From assembly GCA_036351775.1 (NCBI GenBank), contig JAZBPX010000064.1, positions 256,759 to 320,758 of the forward strand: 64,000 nucleotides of DNA. The letters are read 5' to 3'. The first letter of the stretch is position 1. Each line of letters starts with the position of its first letter. A model generated the notes under the pieces. It did not search any database, was not told the origin of the DNA, and saw nothing but the letters and a program-made list of their open reading frames with translations. The translations under genes and the position numbers were made by a program. Of the stretch, positions 34,814 through 43,621 are shown one piece after another. Source of the stretch: Pacificimonas sp036351775 (GTDB lineage: Bacteria > Pseudomonadota > Alphaproteobacteria > Sphingomonadales > Sphingomonadaceae).

Positions 34814-36322
34814 ATGAAACGAATATTTGCTGCGTTTGCGGCCATCGCTCTTGTCCTGTCACCGAGTGCGGCGCTGGCTGCAGATGACGACAAGGGGGTG
34901 ACGGCACCGGCACCTGAAATCGAGCCGCAGGTTCGGACCCGCGATCTGTCCGGCGTCTTCGGCGGGCAGCGGGTGGATTACCGGGCGACCATCGCGGACA
35001 CGATCCTGACCGGTGATGACGGCGCGCAGGAAGCGGTGATCGTCACCACCAGCTATGTGAAGCGGCCGCTCGATCCGTCGCGGCCCGTCTTCTTCCTGTT
35101 CAATGGCGGGCCGGGGTCGGGCTCGGTGTGGCTGCAGATGGGCGCGTTCGGGCCCAAGCGCGTGGATATTCCCGGCGATGCGCGCGACGACGGCGCGCCG
35201 CCCTATCCGCTCCTCGACAATCCGGACAGCCTGCTCGATGTGGCCGACCTCGTCTTCATCGACCCGCCCGGCACCGGTTTCAGCTATCTGACCGAGGCGG
35301 CGGACAAGGGGGATTATTACGGCGTCACGCCCGATGCGAAAGCGGTGGCGACCGTCATCCGCCGCTGGCTGAACGACAATGGCCGCTGGAACAGTCCGAA
35401 ATTCCTCGGCGGCGAGAGCTATGGCACCACCCGCACCGCCGCCGTCGTCAACCAGCTGGAGGGCGGCACCTATAACGATGTCGGGCTGAACGGCCTCATC
35501 CTCATCTCGACCGTGCTCGACTTCGCGCTGGACGAGACGGTGCCCGGCAACGAGCTGCCCTATATCAGCTTCCTGCCGTCCATGGCCGCTGCCGCGCTCT
35601 ATCACGGAAAGGCAGAGGCGGCGTCGAAGGAAGCCTTCATCCAGGAGGCGCGCGACTATGCCATCGGCCCCTACGCCTCTGCGCTGCTGAAGGGACAGAA
35701 CCTGCCCGCCGCCGAACGCGCCGCCGTCCGCCGCGAACTCGCCCGCTTCACCGGCCTGTCAGAGGAATTCCTGGAGCGCGCGGACCTCCGCGTCTCCACC
35801 GGCCGCTTCTACAAGGAGCTGCTGCGCGACCGCGGCCTTACCATCGGGCGGCTCGACGCGCGCTATACGGGCACGGATTTCGACAGTGCGGGCGAATATG
35901 TCGACAACGACCCCAGCTTCTACGGCATCGACGCGGGCTATACCGCCGCCATCAACACGTGGGCGCGCCAGGCGCTGGGCTATGAGACGGACCGCGAATA
36001 TCAATCGATCGGGCGCGAGCCGGGACAGAACTGGGACTGGTCGCTAGATGACATTCGCCAGAGCCAGTTCTACTTCAACGTCGCCCCCTATATCGGCCGG
36101 GCCCTGAGGGAAAACAGCGGCCTCGCCGTCCTCAACGCGCAGGGCTATTATGATTTCGCGACGCCCTTCTTCGCGGCGGAATATTCGCTCAGCCGCACCG
36201 GCATCCCGCAGGACCGCATCACCTACACCTATTATGACAGCGGCCACATGATGTATGTGCGGCAGGAGGACCGGCAGGCGCTGTCCCGCGACGTCCGCGC
36301 CTTCATCCGCCGCCAGCAATAG
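34814..36322 (+). CDS. Exported S10-family serine carboxypeptidase-like protein
   Basis: A 502-residue alpha/beta hydrolase of peptidase family S10 with a signal peptide ending in AALA (about residue 23). The oxyanion region is FNGGPGSGSVWLQMG (about 95-110). The nucleophile is Ser in GGESYGTTR (about 198-206), the acid is probably the Asp in QGYYDFATPF, and the His is in YYDSGHMMY near the C-terminus. Family members remove C-terminal amino acids from peptides in acidic compartments; in bacteria the role is less clear. It should act in the periplasm on peptides. Confidence 0.9.
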   Translation: MKRIFAAFAAIALVLSPSAALAADDDKGVTAPAPEIEPQVRTRDLSGVFGGQRVDYRATIADTILTGDDGAQEAVIVTTSYVKRPLDPSRPVFFLFNGGPGSGSVWLQMGAFGPKRVDIPGDARDDGAPPYPLLDNPDSLLDVADLVFIDPPGTGFSYLTEAADKGDYYGVTPDAKAVATVIRRWLNDNGRWNSPKFLGGESYGTTRTAAVVNQLEGGTYNDVGLNGLILISTVLDFALDETVPGNELPYISFLPSMAAAALYHGKAEAASKEAFIQEARDYAIGPYASALLKGQNLPAAERAAVRRELARFTGLSEEFLERADLRVSTGRFYKELLRDRGLTIGRLDARYTGTDFDSAGEYVDNDPSFYGIDAGYTAAINTWARQALGYETDREYQSIGREPGQNWDWSLDDIRQSQFYFNVAPYIGRALRENSGLAVLNAQGYYDFATPFFAAEYSLSRTGIPQDRITYTYYDSGHMMYVRQEDRQALSRDVRAFIRRQQ

Positions 36323-36508
36323 GCGGCGGACAGGACAGACTGGGCGATCGCTATCGCCGTGAGGAAACCGACCCCGCCGAACATCCGTTTCCTGTCCACC
36401 TCGCCATAAATCCCCCTGTGCGCACCGTTTCGTTGCTGGCTAGCCATTCCGGCCATTGATGGACGGCGCAGCGGTATCTAACCCTGCGGGAAGAACAGGG
36501 AGAGCAGC

Positions 36509-37600
36509 ATGGCCGAGCGCGTTTACGGAACCCGGACCCTTATCGACCGCGGCGACATTACCGCCATGCGCACCGACGATGCCGGCGATCCGCCCGCTCC
36601 GGAAAAGGGCCAGGCCCTCTTCCGCATCCAGCGTGTTGCCATCACCGCCAACAATGTGACCTATGCCGCCTTCGGAGAGCAGATGGGCTATTGGCGGTTC
36701 TTTCCCGCCCCGGACGGTTCCGGGATCCTGCCGGTCTGGGGCTATGCTGAATGTACCGCGTCAAAGGCGAAGGGCCTGTCGAAGGGCGACCGCTTCTACG
36801 GCTACTGGCCGCTCGCCGAATATCTGCTGTGCGAGACGGACCGCGTCGATTCGACCGGCTTCGTCGATCCGTCCGAGCACCGGCAGGGCCTCGCCGATGT
36901 TTACAACCGCTACGAACGCCGCCCGAAGGATGGCGAGCGGATGGACGAGGTCATCGAATCGCTGCTGCGCCCGCTTTGGGTCACCGGCTGGCTGATCGGC
37001 CGCTCCCTGACCAGCGCCAGCGATTTCGGCGCGGAGCAGATCGTCATGTCGTCGGCATCCTCGAAGACCGGTTATTCCTGCGCGTGGGAACTGGCGCGCC
37101 GCGAGCCGGACGAGGCGGTCGAGACGATCGGCCTGACCTCGCCCGGGAATCTTGCCTACACGCAATCGCTCGGCCTCTACGACCGCGTCGTCGCCTATAA
37201 TGACCTCGAAAGTCTCTCCGCCGACAGGCCCACGGTTTATGTCGATTTCGCGGGCAGCACGGACCTCCGCGCCCGCGTTCACACGCATTTCGGCAGCCGC
37301 CTCGGTCGCTCCATCGCCGTCGGCGCAACGCAGTGGGAAGAGATGGACCAGAGCAGGACCGTGCCGCCGCCGGAAGCAAAGATGTTCTTCGCGCCCGACG
37401 TCATCAAGGACCAGATGCAGACCCATGGCCGGGACGCCTTTGCCCGCGTGAACGCCGCTGCATGGGCCGACTTTGCCGAATGGGTGCGCCCGCATATCGA
37501 CCTGCGCACGCTAGGTTCGCTGACGGAAGCAGCGGACGCCTATCGCGGCCTTGCCACCGGCACGCTCGGCGGCGCGGCGGGCATCATCGCGGAATATTGA
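36509..37600 (+). CDS. DUF2855 family protein (reductase-like fold)
   Basis: A 363-residue cytoplasmic protein of the DUF2855 family. It reads like a distant medium-chain reductase: an N-terminal part with ITANNVTYAAFGEQMGYWRFFP and GYAECTASKAKGLSKGDRFYGYWP, then a Rossmann-like part with VMSSASSKTGYSCAWELA and VYVDFAGSTDLRARVH. No zinc ligands or standard GxGxxG are visible. The reaction is unknown. The gene has a clear ribosome binding site (GGGAGAG) and a REP-like palindrome downstream. Confidence 0.85.
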   Translation: MAERVYGTRTLIDRGDITAMRTDDAGDPPAPEKGQALFRIQRVAITANNVTYAAFGEQMGYWRFFPAPDGSGILPVWGYAECTASKAKGLSKGDRFYGYWPLAEYLLCETDRVDSTGFVDPSEHRQGLADVYNRYERRPKDGERMDEVIESLLRPLWVTGWLIGRSLTSASDFGAEQIVMSSASSKTGYSCAWELARREPDEAVETIGLTSPGNLAYTQSLGLYDRVVAYNDLESLSADRPTVYVDFAGSTDLRARVHTHFGSRLGRSIAVGATQWEEMDQSRTVPPPEAKMFFAPDVIKDQMQTHGRDAFARVNAAAWADFAEWVRPHIDLRTLGSLTEAADAYRGLATGTLGGAAGIIAEY

Positions 37601-37643
37601 GGGGGCCAGCGACGCTACCGCTACCGCCACCACCGCCCTTCCT

Positions 37644-37734
37644 AGTCATCCCAGCGCAGGCTGGGATCCATGCTGGGATGGTCCCGCCGGGTTCCACCTC
37701 TACAGCGTGGATCCCAGCCTGCGCTGGGATGACT
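37644..37734. repeat. REP-like inverted repeat with perfect 27-base arms
   Basis: Arms 37644-37670 and 37708-37734 are perfect inverted copies. The left one begins AGTCATCCCAGCGCAGG and ends GGGATCCA. Each arm is also a small palindrome (CCCAGCGCAGGCTGGG). The 37-base middle contains a partial third copy (CTGGGATGG). It lies between convergent genes and may act as a transcript end. Confidence 0.9.
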
Positions 37735-37787
37735 AATTCCTGGGATGGCTTAACCAGTCAGTCTCCAGACACCGAACCGGCCGCGCC

Positions 37788-38438
37788 CTAGCTCGTCGGG
37801 GGTTCCGTCAGACCGCGCTCTTCCATTCGCTGGCGATAGGACCGCTGATAATCCTCGATCTGCGCGAAATGCTCCTGGAAGATCTGCTCCATTTCCACGA
37901 GCGCGGGCAGCGCATAGCCCTCCAGCCCCTCCACCGACAGATCGAGCGCCGCGTTCAGGTGCCGACGGGCGGCCGGGCAGAAGATCGCCAGCGTCGTGGG
38001 CTGCGCGAAGTGATTGTAGAGCGAGGTCATGTGGCTGTCGCGAATGCGCGAACCGGCAGCGCCATGTTCGCGCAGAAACTTCTGCTCGATCGCGCGGTTC
38101 GCCTCACGCAGCGGCTGCGCGAACGTCTTGATGAACTCGTTATATTGCGACGCCAGGTCATAGCCCGGCATGTTGCGGCAGCTGAGCGCCGCGACATTCA
38201 GCGCGGCCCGGAAATGAAACAGCTGTTCGAGCGGTCCGATCTCCGAATTCGGCGTCTGGTAGCTGCCGTCCGCCAGTTTTGGCGGCAGGTCCATGTTGAA
38301 ATAATGCGGGTCGGGCGGCTCCAGCGCCTGCACCACCGGAGGCGGCGGCGGCGGGGGCGGCGGCGGTGCTGGCGGCTCCGGGGCGGCACAGGCGGCCAGC
38401 ATTGTCAGGGACAAAATGGTCGGCAGACCCCAGCGCAT
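37788..38438 (-). CDS. Hypothetical lipoprotein with polyproline linker
   Basis: A 216-residue predicted lipoprotein (MRWGLPTILSLTMLAAC, Cys17) followed by a polyproline stretch of about ten residues and a mostly helical domain (LFHFRAALNVAALSCRN, FIKTFAQPLREANRAIEQKF, a C-terminal coiled segment). Two Cys may pair. Function unknown; a periplasmic, lipid-tethered protein is expected. It converges on the DUF2855 gene and is divergent from the SulP gene. Confidence 0.78.
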   Translation of the reverse strand: MRWGLPTILSLTMLAACAAPEPPAPPPPPPPPPPVVQALEPPDPHYFNMDLPPKLADGSYQTPNSEIGPLEQLFHFRAALNVAALSCRNMPGYDLASQYNEFIKTFAQPLREANRAIEQKFLREHGAAGSRIRDSHMTSLYNHFAQPTTLAIFCPAARRHLNAALDLSVEGLEGYALPALVEMEQIFQEHFAQIEDYQRSYRQRMEERGLTEPPTS

Positions 38439-38622
38439 CGACTTCTCCTCTTACGCGCGCCCATATCACTCCAGCGCGGCATCAGTCCGGCCCCCCGGAT
38501 ATTTCCGGAGCCTTTTCAGCATCGCCGTGATTACGCAAGGCTGAACCCACAGGGGCTGCGGTGCATTCACCCTGTAGTCGGACCAATAACGGACCCGGCG
38601 CCTCCGCAAAGGGCAACACGCG

Positions 38623-40368
38623 ATGCAGTCTTATTTCCCCGGCCTGTCCCGCCTGAAGGGCTATGGCGGTAAGGATGCAGCCGCCGACCTCGTTGCCGGG
38701 CTGATCCTTGCCGTGCTGCTCGTCCCGCAGGCGATGGCCTACGCCCGGCTCGCCGGACTGCCGCCAGAGGCGGGACTGTATACCGCGATGGCCCCGGCGC
38801 TGATCTATGCCTTTCTCGGCACCAGCAGCTACGTGTCCATCGGGCCGGTCGCGCTGGCCTCGATCCTCGCGGGGGAGGCGGCGGCGAACTCCGGCCTGCC
38901 GCTTCTGGAAGGCGCGGCGATCATTGCCGTCCAGACCGGTATCCTCCTCGCGCTGCTCGGCATTTTCCGCATGGGCCGCCTCGTCAATTTCGTGTCGGAG
39001 CCTGCGCTTCTCGGCTTCCTCGCCGCCATCGCGGTCCTGATCGGGCTCAGCCAGCTGGGCGCGCTTCTCGGCGTCGATGCGGAGCGCGGCGGCACGCTGA
39101 TGGCGATGCTCGACGGCCTTCTGCCGGTCATCGGCAACATCAGCGTGACGACGGTCCTGATCGGGCTCGGCGCGCTGGCGCTGCTGCTGCTCGCGGACCG
39201 CTTCGCGCCGCCGATCCTGTGGAAGCTTGGTGTGCATCCCCCCTGGCGCACGGCCATCGCGAAGTCCCTGCCGCTGCTGATCCTGGTTCTCGCCGCCATC
39301 GCCGCGCTTGCCCTGCCCGGCGTGACGACGATCGACCAGCCGCCGTCGGGCCTGCCGCCCCTCACCTTTCCGGCCTTCGACAGCGCGGTCTGGCTGGCCC
39401 TCCTGCCCGACAGTGCGATCATTGCCGTCATCATCTTCGTCACCGGTACGGCGGTCGCGAAGTCGCTCGCCGGCCGCAACCGGCAGGCGCTCGACAGCAG
39501 CCAGGAATCGATCGCGCTCGGCGCGGCCAGCGTCGCGGCGGGCATGACCGGCGGCTATGTCCCGGGTGTCAGCCTGTCCCGCTCCGCGCTCGTTTATGAC
39601 AGCGGCGCGCGCACGCCGTTCGCAAGCGCCGTCGCCGCGGCCATCGTGCTGCTGGTGCTGCTGCTCCTGTCAAAGCCGCTCAGCTACCTGCCGGAGGCGG
39701 CGCTGGCGGCGCTCGTCATGGCGGCGGTTTCCGGCCTCGTGCGCTGGGGCGAGATCGTCACCGTCGCGCGCCATTCGAAGCGGGAGGCGGTGGTCATTGC
39801 CATCGCGTTCTTCGCCACCCTCGCGCTCGGCATCCAGTGGGGCCTGATCCTTGGGGCAGCCAGCGGCATCGCGCTCTACCTCTGGTCGTCCAGCCTACCC
39901 CGGATCACGCGCCTCGGTTACGAGGAGGAGGCGGACCATTACCGCTCCGTCGACCGCGATGAGGTGGAGATCGATTCGCTGCCGGTGCTCGTCCTTCGCA
40001 TCGACAGGTCGCTCTTCTTCGGCAATGTCGCGCGCGCCGAGGATGAGCTGCTCGGCCTGATCGCCCGTCACGAGGATGTGCGCTGCCTGCTGATCGACAT
40101 GAAGGGCGTGAACGAGATCGACGCTAGCGGCCTTGCCATGCTCGAACGGCTCGTCGACAATGCTGAGGACAAGGACCTGCGCGTCGGCTTTGCGGTCGTG
40201 AAGAAGCCTCTTCTCGTCCCCCTGCAACGCAGCAAGCTGCTGCGCTTCTCGCCGGTCTATGAAGACGTCGAGGTCGGCGTCGAGGAGATGAAGAAGGCCT
40301 GCGGTGACGACGACGCCCGGCCGCGCCGCGACGCCCTCTTGGCCAGCGACCGCGCGGTGAACGGCTAG
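38623..40368 (+). CDS. SulP family anion transporter with STAS domain
   Basis: A 581-residue inner-membrane transporter. About 10-14 membrane helices are visible, with the SulP signature near the start (ADLVAGLILAVLLVPQAMAYARLAGLP has its core at residues 24-48). A C-terminal STAS domain (about 440-555) includes RCLLIDMKGVNEIDASGLAML, the region carrying the regulatory loop. Members move sulfate, bicarbonate or dicarboxylates. No carbonic anhydrase or sulfate-assimilation gene stands next to it, so the substrate is open. It is convergent with the small lipoprotein gene at 40365. Confidence 0.92.
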   Translation: MQSYFPGLSRLKGYGGKDAAADLVAGLILAVLLVPQAMAYARLAGLPPEAGLYTAMAPALIYAFLGTSSYVSIGPVALASILAGEAAANSGLPLLEGAAIIAVQTGILLALLGIFRMGRLVNFVSEPALLGFLAAIAVLIGLSQLGALLGVDAERGGTLMAMLDGLLPVIGNISVTTVLIGLGALALLLLADRFAPPILWKLGVHPPWRTAIAKSLPLLILVLAAIAALALPGVTTIDQPPSGLPPLTFPAFDSAVWLALLPDSAIIAVIIFVTGTAVAKSLAGRNRQALDSSQESIALGAASVAAGMTGGYVPGVSLSRSALVYDSGARTPFASAVAAAIVLLVLLLLSKPLSYLPEAALAALVMAAVSGLVRWGEIVTVARHSKREAVVIAIAFFATLALGIQWGLILGAASGIALYLWSSSLPRITRLGYEEEADHYRSVDRDEVEIDSLPVLVLRIDRSLFFGNVARAEDELLGLIARHEDVRCLLIDMKGVNEIDASGLAMLERLVDNAEDKDLRVGFAVVKKPLLVPLQRSKLLRFSPVYEDVEVGVEEMKKACGDDDARPRRDALLASDRAVNG

Positions 40369-40748
40369 CGGGGGATTATGTCCTGCGCCTGCCGGTCCGC
40401 AAGGCATTGCGGCACGGCCTGGCGTCCCCGCGCCGCGGCGTCATCCAGCCCTTCCGCATCGAGTGCGCCGAACACCTCCTCTGCAGAAGCCGGGACCAGC
40501 ATGCACGCATAGCCTGCCGGACAGTCGGCGCGGGCTCTCGTATAGTCGCTGAACCAGGCGGCACTGCCGATGGCATCGCGTGTCTTCGCAGGAACGGGCG
40601 CCATGATCTCGTCCGTAATGCAGGCGGCAGCCAGCGTTGTCAGTCCGGCATCGGTCAGACGAAGGTTCAGCTTGTTGTAGGGACCGGGCAGGCAGGCCGC
40701 CGCAGCAAGGCCGCCAATGACTAGCAGCATGATCCCGGATCGTTTCAT
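40365..40748 (-). CDS. Small hypothetical lipoprotein
   Basis: A 127-residue predicted lipoprotein. MKRSGIMLLVIGGLAAAAC ends at lipobox Cys19. The mature part has several Cys (AACITDE, ADCPAGYACML, PQCLADR) that could form disulfides. No known domain. Its ATG overlaps the stop of the upstream gene by four bases, so it is co-translated with it. Confidence 0.72.
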   Translation of the reverse strand: MKRSGIMLLVIGGLAAAACLPGPYNKLNLRLTDAGLTTLAAACITDEIMAPVPAKTRDAIGSAAWFSDYTRARADCPAGYACMLVPASAEEVFGALDAEGLDDAAARGRQAVPQCLADRQAQDIIPR

Positions 40749-41059
40749 GCCTGCCCTTCCGCCGCTTTGCGCGCCCGCCGCCATGCCAGCGACCGGGCGT
40801 TATATGCGGGCAGGTCCAGCGTCCCCGCGGCAAAGCCCTTCGCGATGCTCACCGCTTCCGCCTGTCTGTCCGTTGGTATGGACCGGTAGGCCGGGCGCTC
40901 CTTTACATGATCGTACCACACGCCGCCGAACACCGCGTCGAGGGCCACACGCTGGAAACAATGATCGAACCGGATCGGCCAGCCCCGTACGGCCGCAAGC
41001 CCCGGCAGGACATCGCGCGTCAGGCGCAGCCAGTCCTGCTCCAGGTCTTTACGCGTCAT
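40745..41059 (-). CDS. Hypothetical protein beside crtZ
   Basis: A 104-residue soluble, helical protein: MTRKDLEQDWLRLTRDVLP, then RGWPIRFDHCFQRVALDAVFGG and a basic C-terminus. The segment HCFQRVALDAVFGGVWYDH looks conserved, with a Cys-His pair. No signal peptide. It is divergent from crtZ with 68 bases between them and is the first gene of a two-gene unit with the small lipoprotein. Proteins of this kind are often seen next to crtZ in Sphingomonadales (recollection, not checked). Start 41059 rather than a second ATG 12 bases upstream is chosen by the sequence start MTRKDL. Confidence 0.7.
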   Translation of the reverse strand: MTRKDLEQDWLRLTRDVLPGLAAVRGWPIRFDHCFQRVALDAVFGGVWYDHVKERPAYRSIPTDRQAEAVSIAKGFAAGTLDLPAYNARSLAWRRARKAAEGQA

Positions 41060-41127
41060 CGACGCGCACAACGTGCCGCGGCGCCTTTGGGGTGCACGGC
41101 GCGGCCCGCGCTGCTATATTAAAGCTC

Positions 41128-41646
41128 ATGTCTATCTGGCTTGGTCTTCTCATCACGCTCGGCACGGTGGTCTTCATGGAGGGCTTTGCCTACGCCATGC
41201 ACCGCTGGATCATGCACGGATTCCTGTGGTCACTGCACAAGTCGCACCATGAACCGCGTGAGGGGATCTGGGAACGCAATGACTGGTTCGGCGTCGTCTT
41301 CGCCCTGCCCTCCGTCGCGCTGATCTTCGCCGGATCGCAGACCAGCGCATGGGTGGGCCTTGCGTGGATCGGTCTCGGCATTGCTATTTACGGCGCGATC
41401 TATTTCATCTTCCACGACTGGCTGGTGCATGAGCGCATCCCCAGCCGCTACGTCCCGAAATCGCGCTACATGAAGCGCATCGTGCAGGCGCATAAGCTGC
41501 ACCATGTCGTGAACACGAAGGCGGGCACCGTCAGCTTCGGCTTCCTGTGGGCACCGCCGGTGAAAACGCTGAAGGCGCAGCTCGCCGCGAACCAGGAGGC
41601 GGGGGAAGCGGGCCTTCGCGTTCCGCGCGGCTCCCGCGCCGTTTGA
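41128..41646 (+). CDS. crtZ: Beta-carotene 3-hydroxylase
   Basis: A 172-residue membrane di-iron hydroxylase that adds 3-OH to beta-ionone rings, converting beta-carotene to zeaxanthin or, with CrtW, canthaxanthin to astaxanthin. All histidine motifs are present: HRWIMHG, HKSHHEPREG, HDWLVHER and HKLHHVV. Four hydrophobic segments cross the membrane. The C-terminal 25 residues are basic and not conserved. Its TGA overlaps the TTG start of the sulfotransferase, so the two are coupled. Confidence 0.95.
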   Translation: MSIWLGLLITLGTVVFMEGFAYAMHRWIMHGFLWSLHKSHHEPREGIWERNDWFGVVFALPSVALIFAGSQTSAWVGLAWIGLGIAIYGAIYFIFHDWLVHERIPSRYVPKSRYMKRIVQAHKLHHVVNTKAGTVSFGFLWAPPVKTLKAQLAANQEAGEAGLRVPRGSRAV

Positions 41647-42887
41647 GCCGCCCGTCCGACCGCCTTCCGGTACAGGGGGCGAACCAGATCCTGCCGGCCC
41701 TGTGGGCGCGCGGTCTCGCGCCGCCGCCGATAACCACGCCCGAACAGTTGATGACGGAGGCCGCGGACAAGACGGGCCTCGATGATTTCGGCGACGAGAC
41801 TTTTCGCGAGGGGCTGTCTGTCCTTTGCGAGGCGCAGCGGGCCGAGGCCGAGCTGACCCCGCTGGGCGAGGTCGTGACGCATGGCGGGCTGGTCCGCGCC
41901 CTGTCGCAGCGCCTGACCGCGGTCGAATGGTGGAAGCGGCACCCCGAGATTCTCGACTATCCCATCGTACGGCCGATCATCGTCCTTGGCGGGATGCGGT
42001 CCGGCACGACCCGGCTCCAGCGCCTGCTCGCGACCGATCCGCGCCTGCAGGCCACCCGGTTTTTCGAGGGGAACACCCCCGCCCCGCCGCTGTCGATGCG
42101 GCCCGGCGATTTCGACCGTCGGCGCCTGACCGCGCAGGCCGCCTGCGTGGCCACGGACATTCTTTCGCCTGCCTTTCGCAAGATCCATCCCACCAGTCCG
42201 ATGGCCGCCGATGAAGAGCTGCCGATGCTGGAACTCAGCCTGTCCGGCGCGCAGATCGAGGCGCAGCGCCGCGTACCGAGCTTCCGCGCCTGGGCGGAGC
42301 GCACGTCGCAGCATCACGCCTACCGCTTCCTGAAACCGCTGCTGCAGCTTCAGGGCTGGCTGCGTCAGTCGGACCCCGCCCGCCCCTGGGTGCTGAAGAC
42401 ACCGCAATATATGCAGGATCTGGACGCGCTGCTTGACGTCTTCCCGGACGCGCGCATCGTGGCGATCCACCGGGAGCCGGGGGCGCAGGTCGCCTCCTCC
42501 GCGTCGCTGGTCTGGACGCTGATCGGGGCGCTTTCCGATACGGTGACGAAGGACTGGTGCGGCCAGGAGTGGCTGCACAAGACCGCCTACCGCGAACGCA
42601 CCGCGGCCGCCGTTCGCGCGGCAAACCCGCAGGTGCCGGCCATCGATGTCAGCTTCGCGGATATGAACCGGAATGCCCTTCTCGTGATGCGGCAGGTCTA
42701 TGCCTTCATCGGCCTCACCTGGTCGGCGGATGTGGAAGCGCGGATGCAGGCCTGGCTCTCCGCGTCAAAGCGGCGCGGCGAACATCGCGGCCACCGCTAC
42801 TCGCTGGAGGAGTTCGGCCTCGCCGAAGCGGACATCACCCGCGCTTTTGCCAGCGCCCCGGCTGTTCCTGTACCAGCGCTGTCCTGA
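41643..42887 (+). CDS. Sulfotransferase family protein coupled to crtZ
   Basis: A 414-residue cytoplasmic protein with the PAPS-binding 5' loop IIVLGGMRSGTTRLQRLL (about residues 115-132) and a 3'-phosphate-binding segment DARIVAIHREPGAQVASSAS. This marks it as a sulfotransferase of the sulfotransfer_3 type. The start is TTG at 41643-41645, which overlaps the crtZ stop (TTGA); ATG codons further inside would remove conserved sequence, and the upstream frame belongs to crtZ. Tight coupling to the hydroxylase suggests it sulfates a hydroxylated carotenoid. The last 91 bases overlap the end of crtW on the other strand. Substrate is inference from context. Confidence 0.85.
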   Translation: MSRPSDRLPVQGANQILPALWARGLAPPPITTPEQLMTEAADKTGLDDFGDETFREGLSVLCEAQRAEAELTPLGEVVTHGGLVRALSQRLTAVEWWKRHPEILDYPIVRPIIVLGGMRSGTTRLQRLLATDPRLQATRFFEGNTPAPPLSMRPGDFDRRRLTAQAACVATDILSPAFRKIHPTSPMAADEELPMLELSLSGAQIEAQRRVPSFRAWAERTSQHHAYRFLKPLLQLQGWLRQSDPARPWVLKTPQYMQDLDALLDVFPDARIVAIHREPGAQVASSASLVWTLIGALSDTVTKDWCGQEWLHKTAYRERTAAAVRAANPQVPAIDVSFADMNRNALLVMRQVYAFIGLTWSADVEARMQAWLSASKRRGEHRGHRYSLEEFGLAEADITRAFASAPAVPVPALS

Positions 42888-43621
42888 GCGCGCCCTCCGA
42901 GCCTGCGCGTCGGCAGCCGCCACCACGGTTCGCCGGGATACAGGTGATGCTCGTGGTGGAACCCGCCGAAGTGAAAGCAGCTGAGCAGTGACAGCCAGGT
43001 CGGCTGCGCCGTCGACCGCGCGCGGTGCCGGTCCGCAAAGCCCGTCTCGCTGTGGCGGTGCGGCAGGTACGTGCCGAAGGTGAAAAGCTGGAGGAGCGCC
43101 AGCAGCGCAGGCACCGCCCAGAAAACGACGATGTTCAGAAGGTGCGCGCCCAGCAGTAGGTAAAGCGTCGCCGCCACCGTGATCCGCGCAAGCTGGCCAT
43201 GGGTATAATAGCGCGTGAAGAAGCGCAGCAGCCACGGCGCGAAATCACGCGGCCGCTCGGCGTGAAAGTCGGGATCGTCTGCTGTCCCGACATGGCTGTG
43301 GTGGCGGTAATGCGCCGGCTTCATCCGGTCATAGTCAAGGCCGGCATAGATCATCAGTGCGGCTTGTCCCACGCGCTCCTGCACCTGCGGCAGGCGCGGT
43401 GCGAGCGAGCCGTGCATCGCGTCGTGCGCGGTGATGAACAGGCCGGTCGACAGCCAGGCCTGCGCAAGGATCAGAAGCCCCGCCGACCAGAGCGGCTCCG
43501 TGCCCAGGTCGATGAAGAAAATCCCGTAGACGTGCAGCGCGGTCCACGCCGCGAAGATGCCCACCGCGATGGCTAGGCCGATGACCGTCTGGCGGGTCCG
43601 GGAGGACACGGCGCCGCTCAA
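42797..43621 (-). CDS. crtW: Beta-carotene 4-ketolase
   Basis: A 274-residue membrane di-iron ketolase that puts a 4-keto group on beta-ionone rings. Histidine motifs are HDAMHG, HYRHHSHVGTADDPD and, near the end, FHFGGFHHEHHLYPGEPWWRLP, all as in CrtW. The family normally ends soon after WWRLP (residue 237 here); this copy goes on for 37 low-complexity residues that overlap the sulfotransferase gene in antisense. The start is TTG at 43619-43621, which overlaps the crtB stop (TTGA); GTG 43609 is an alternative. Confidence 0.93.
   Translation of the reverse strand: MSGAVSSRTRQTVIGLAIAVGIFAAWTALHVYGIFFIDLGTEPLWSAGLLILAQAWLSTGLFITAHDAMHGSLAPRLPQVQERVGQAALMIYAGLDYDRMKPAHYRHHSHVGTADDPDFHAERPRDFAPWLLRFFTRYYTHGQLARITVAATLYLLLGAHLLNIVVFWAVPALLALLQLFTFGTYLPHRHSETGFADRHRARSTAQPTWLSLLSCFHFGGFHHEHHLYPGEPWWRLPTRRLGGRAQDSAGTGTAGALAKARVMSASARPNSSSE

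Noticed and set aside
36232..36456. Possible small membrane protein on the minus strand at the end of the S10-type gene
   Set aside because: MFGGVGFLTAIAIAQSVLS looks like a helix, but most of the frame lies inside the S10 coding region and there is no clear ribosome binding site.
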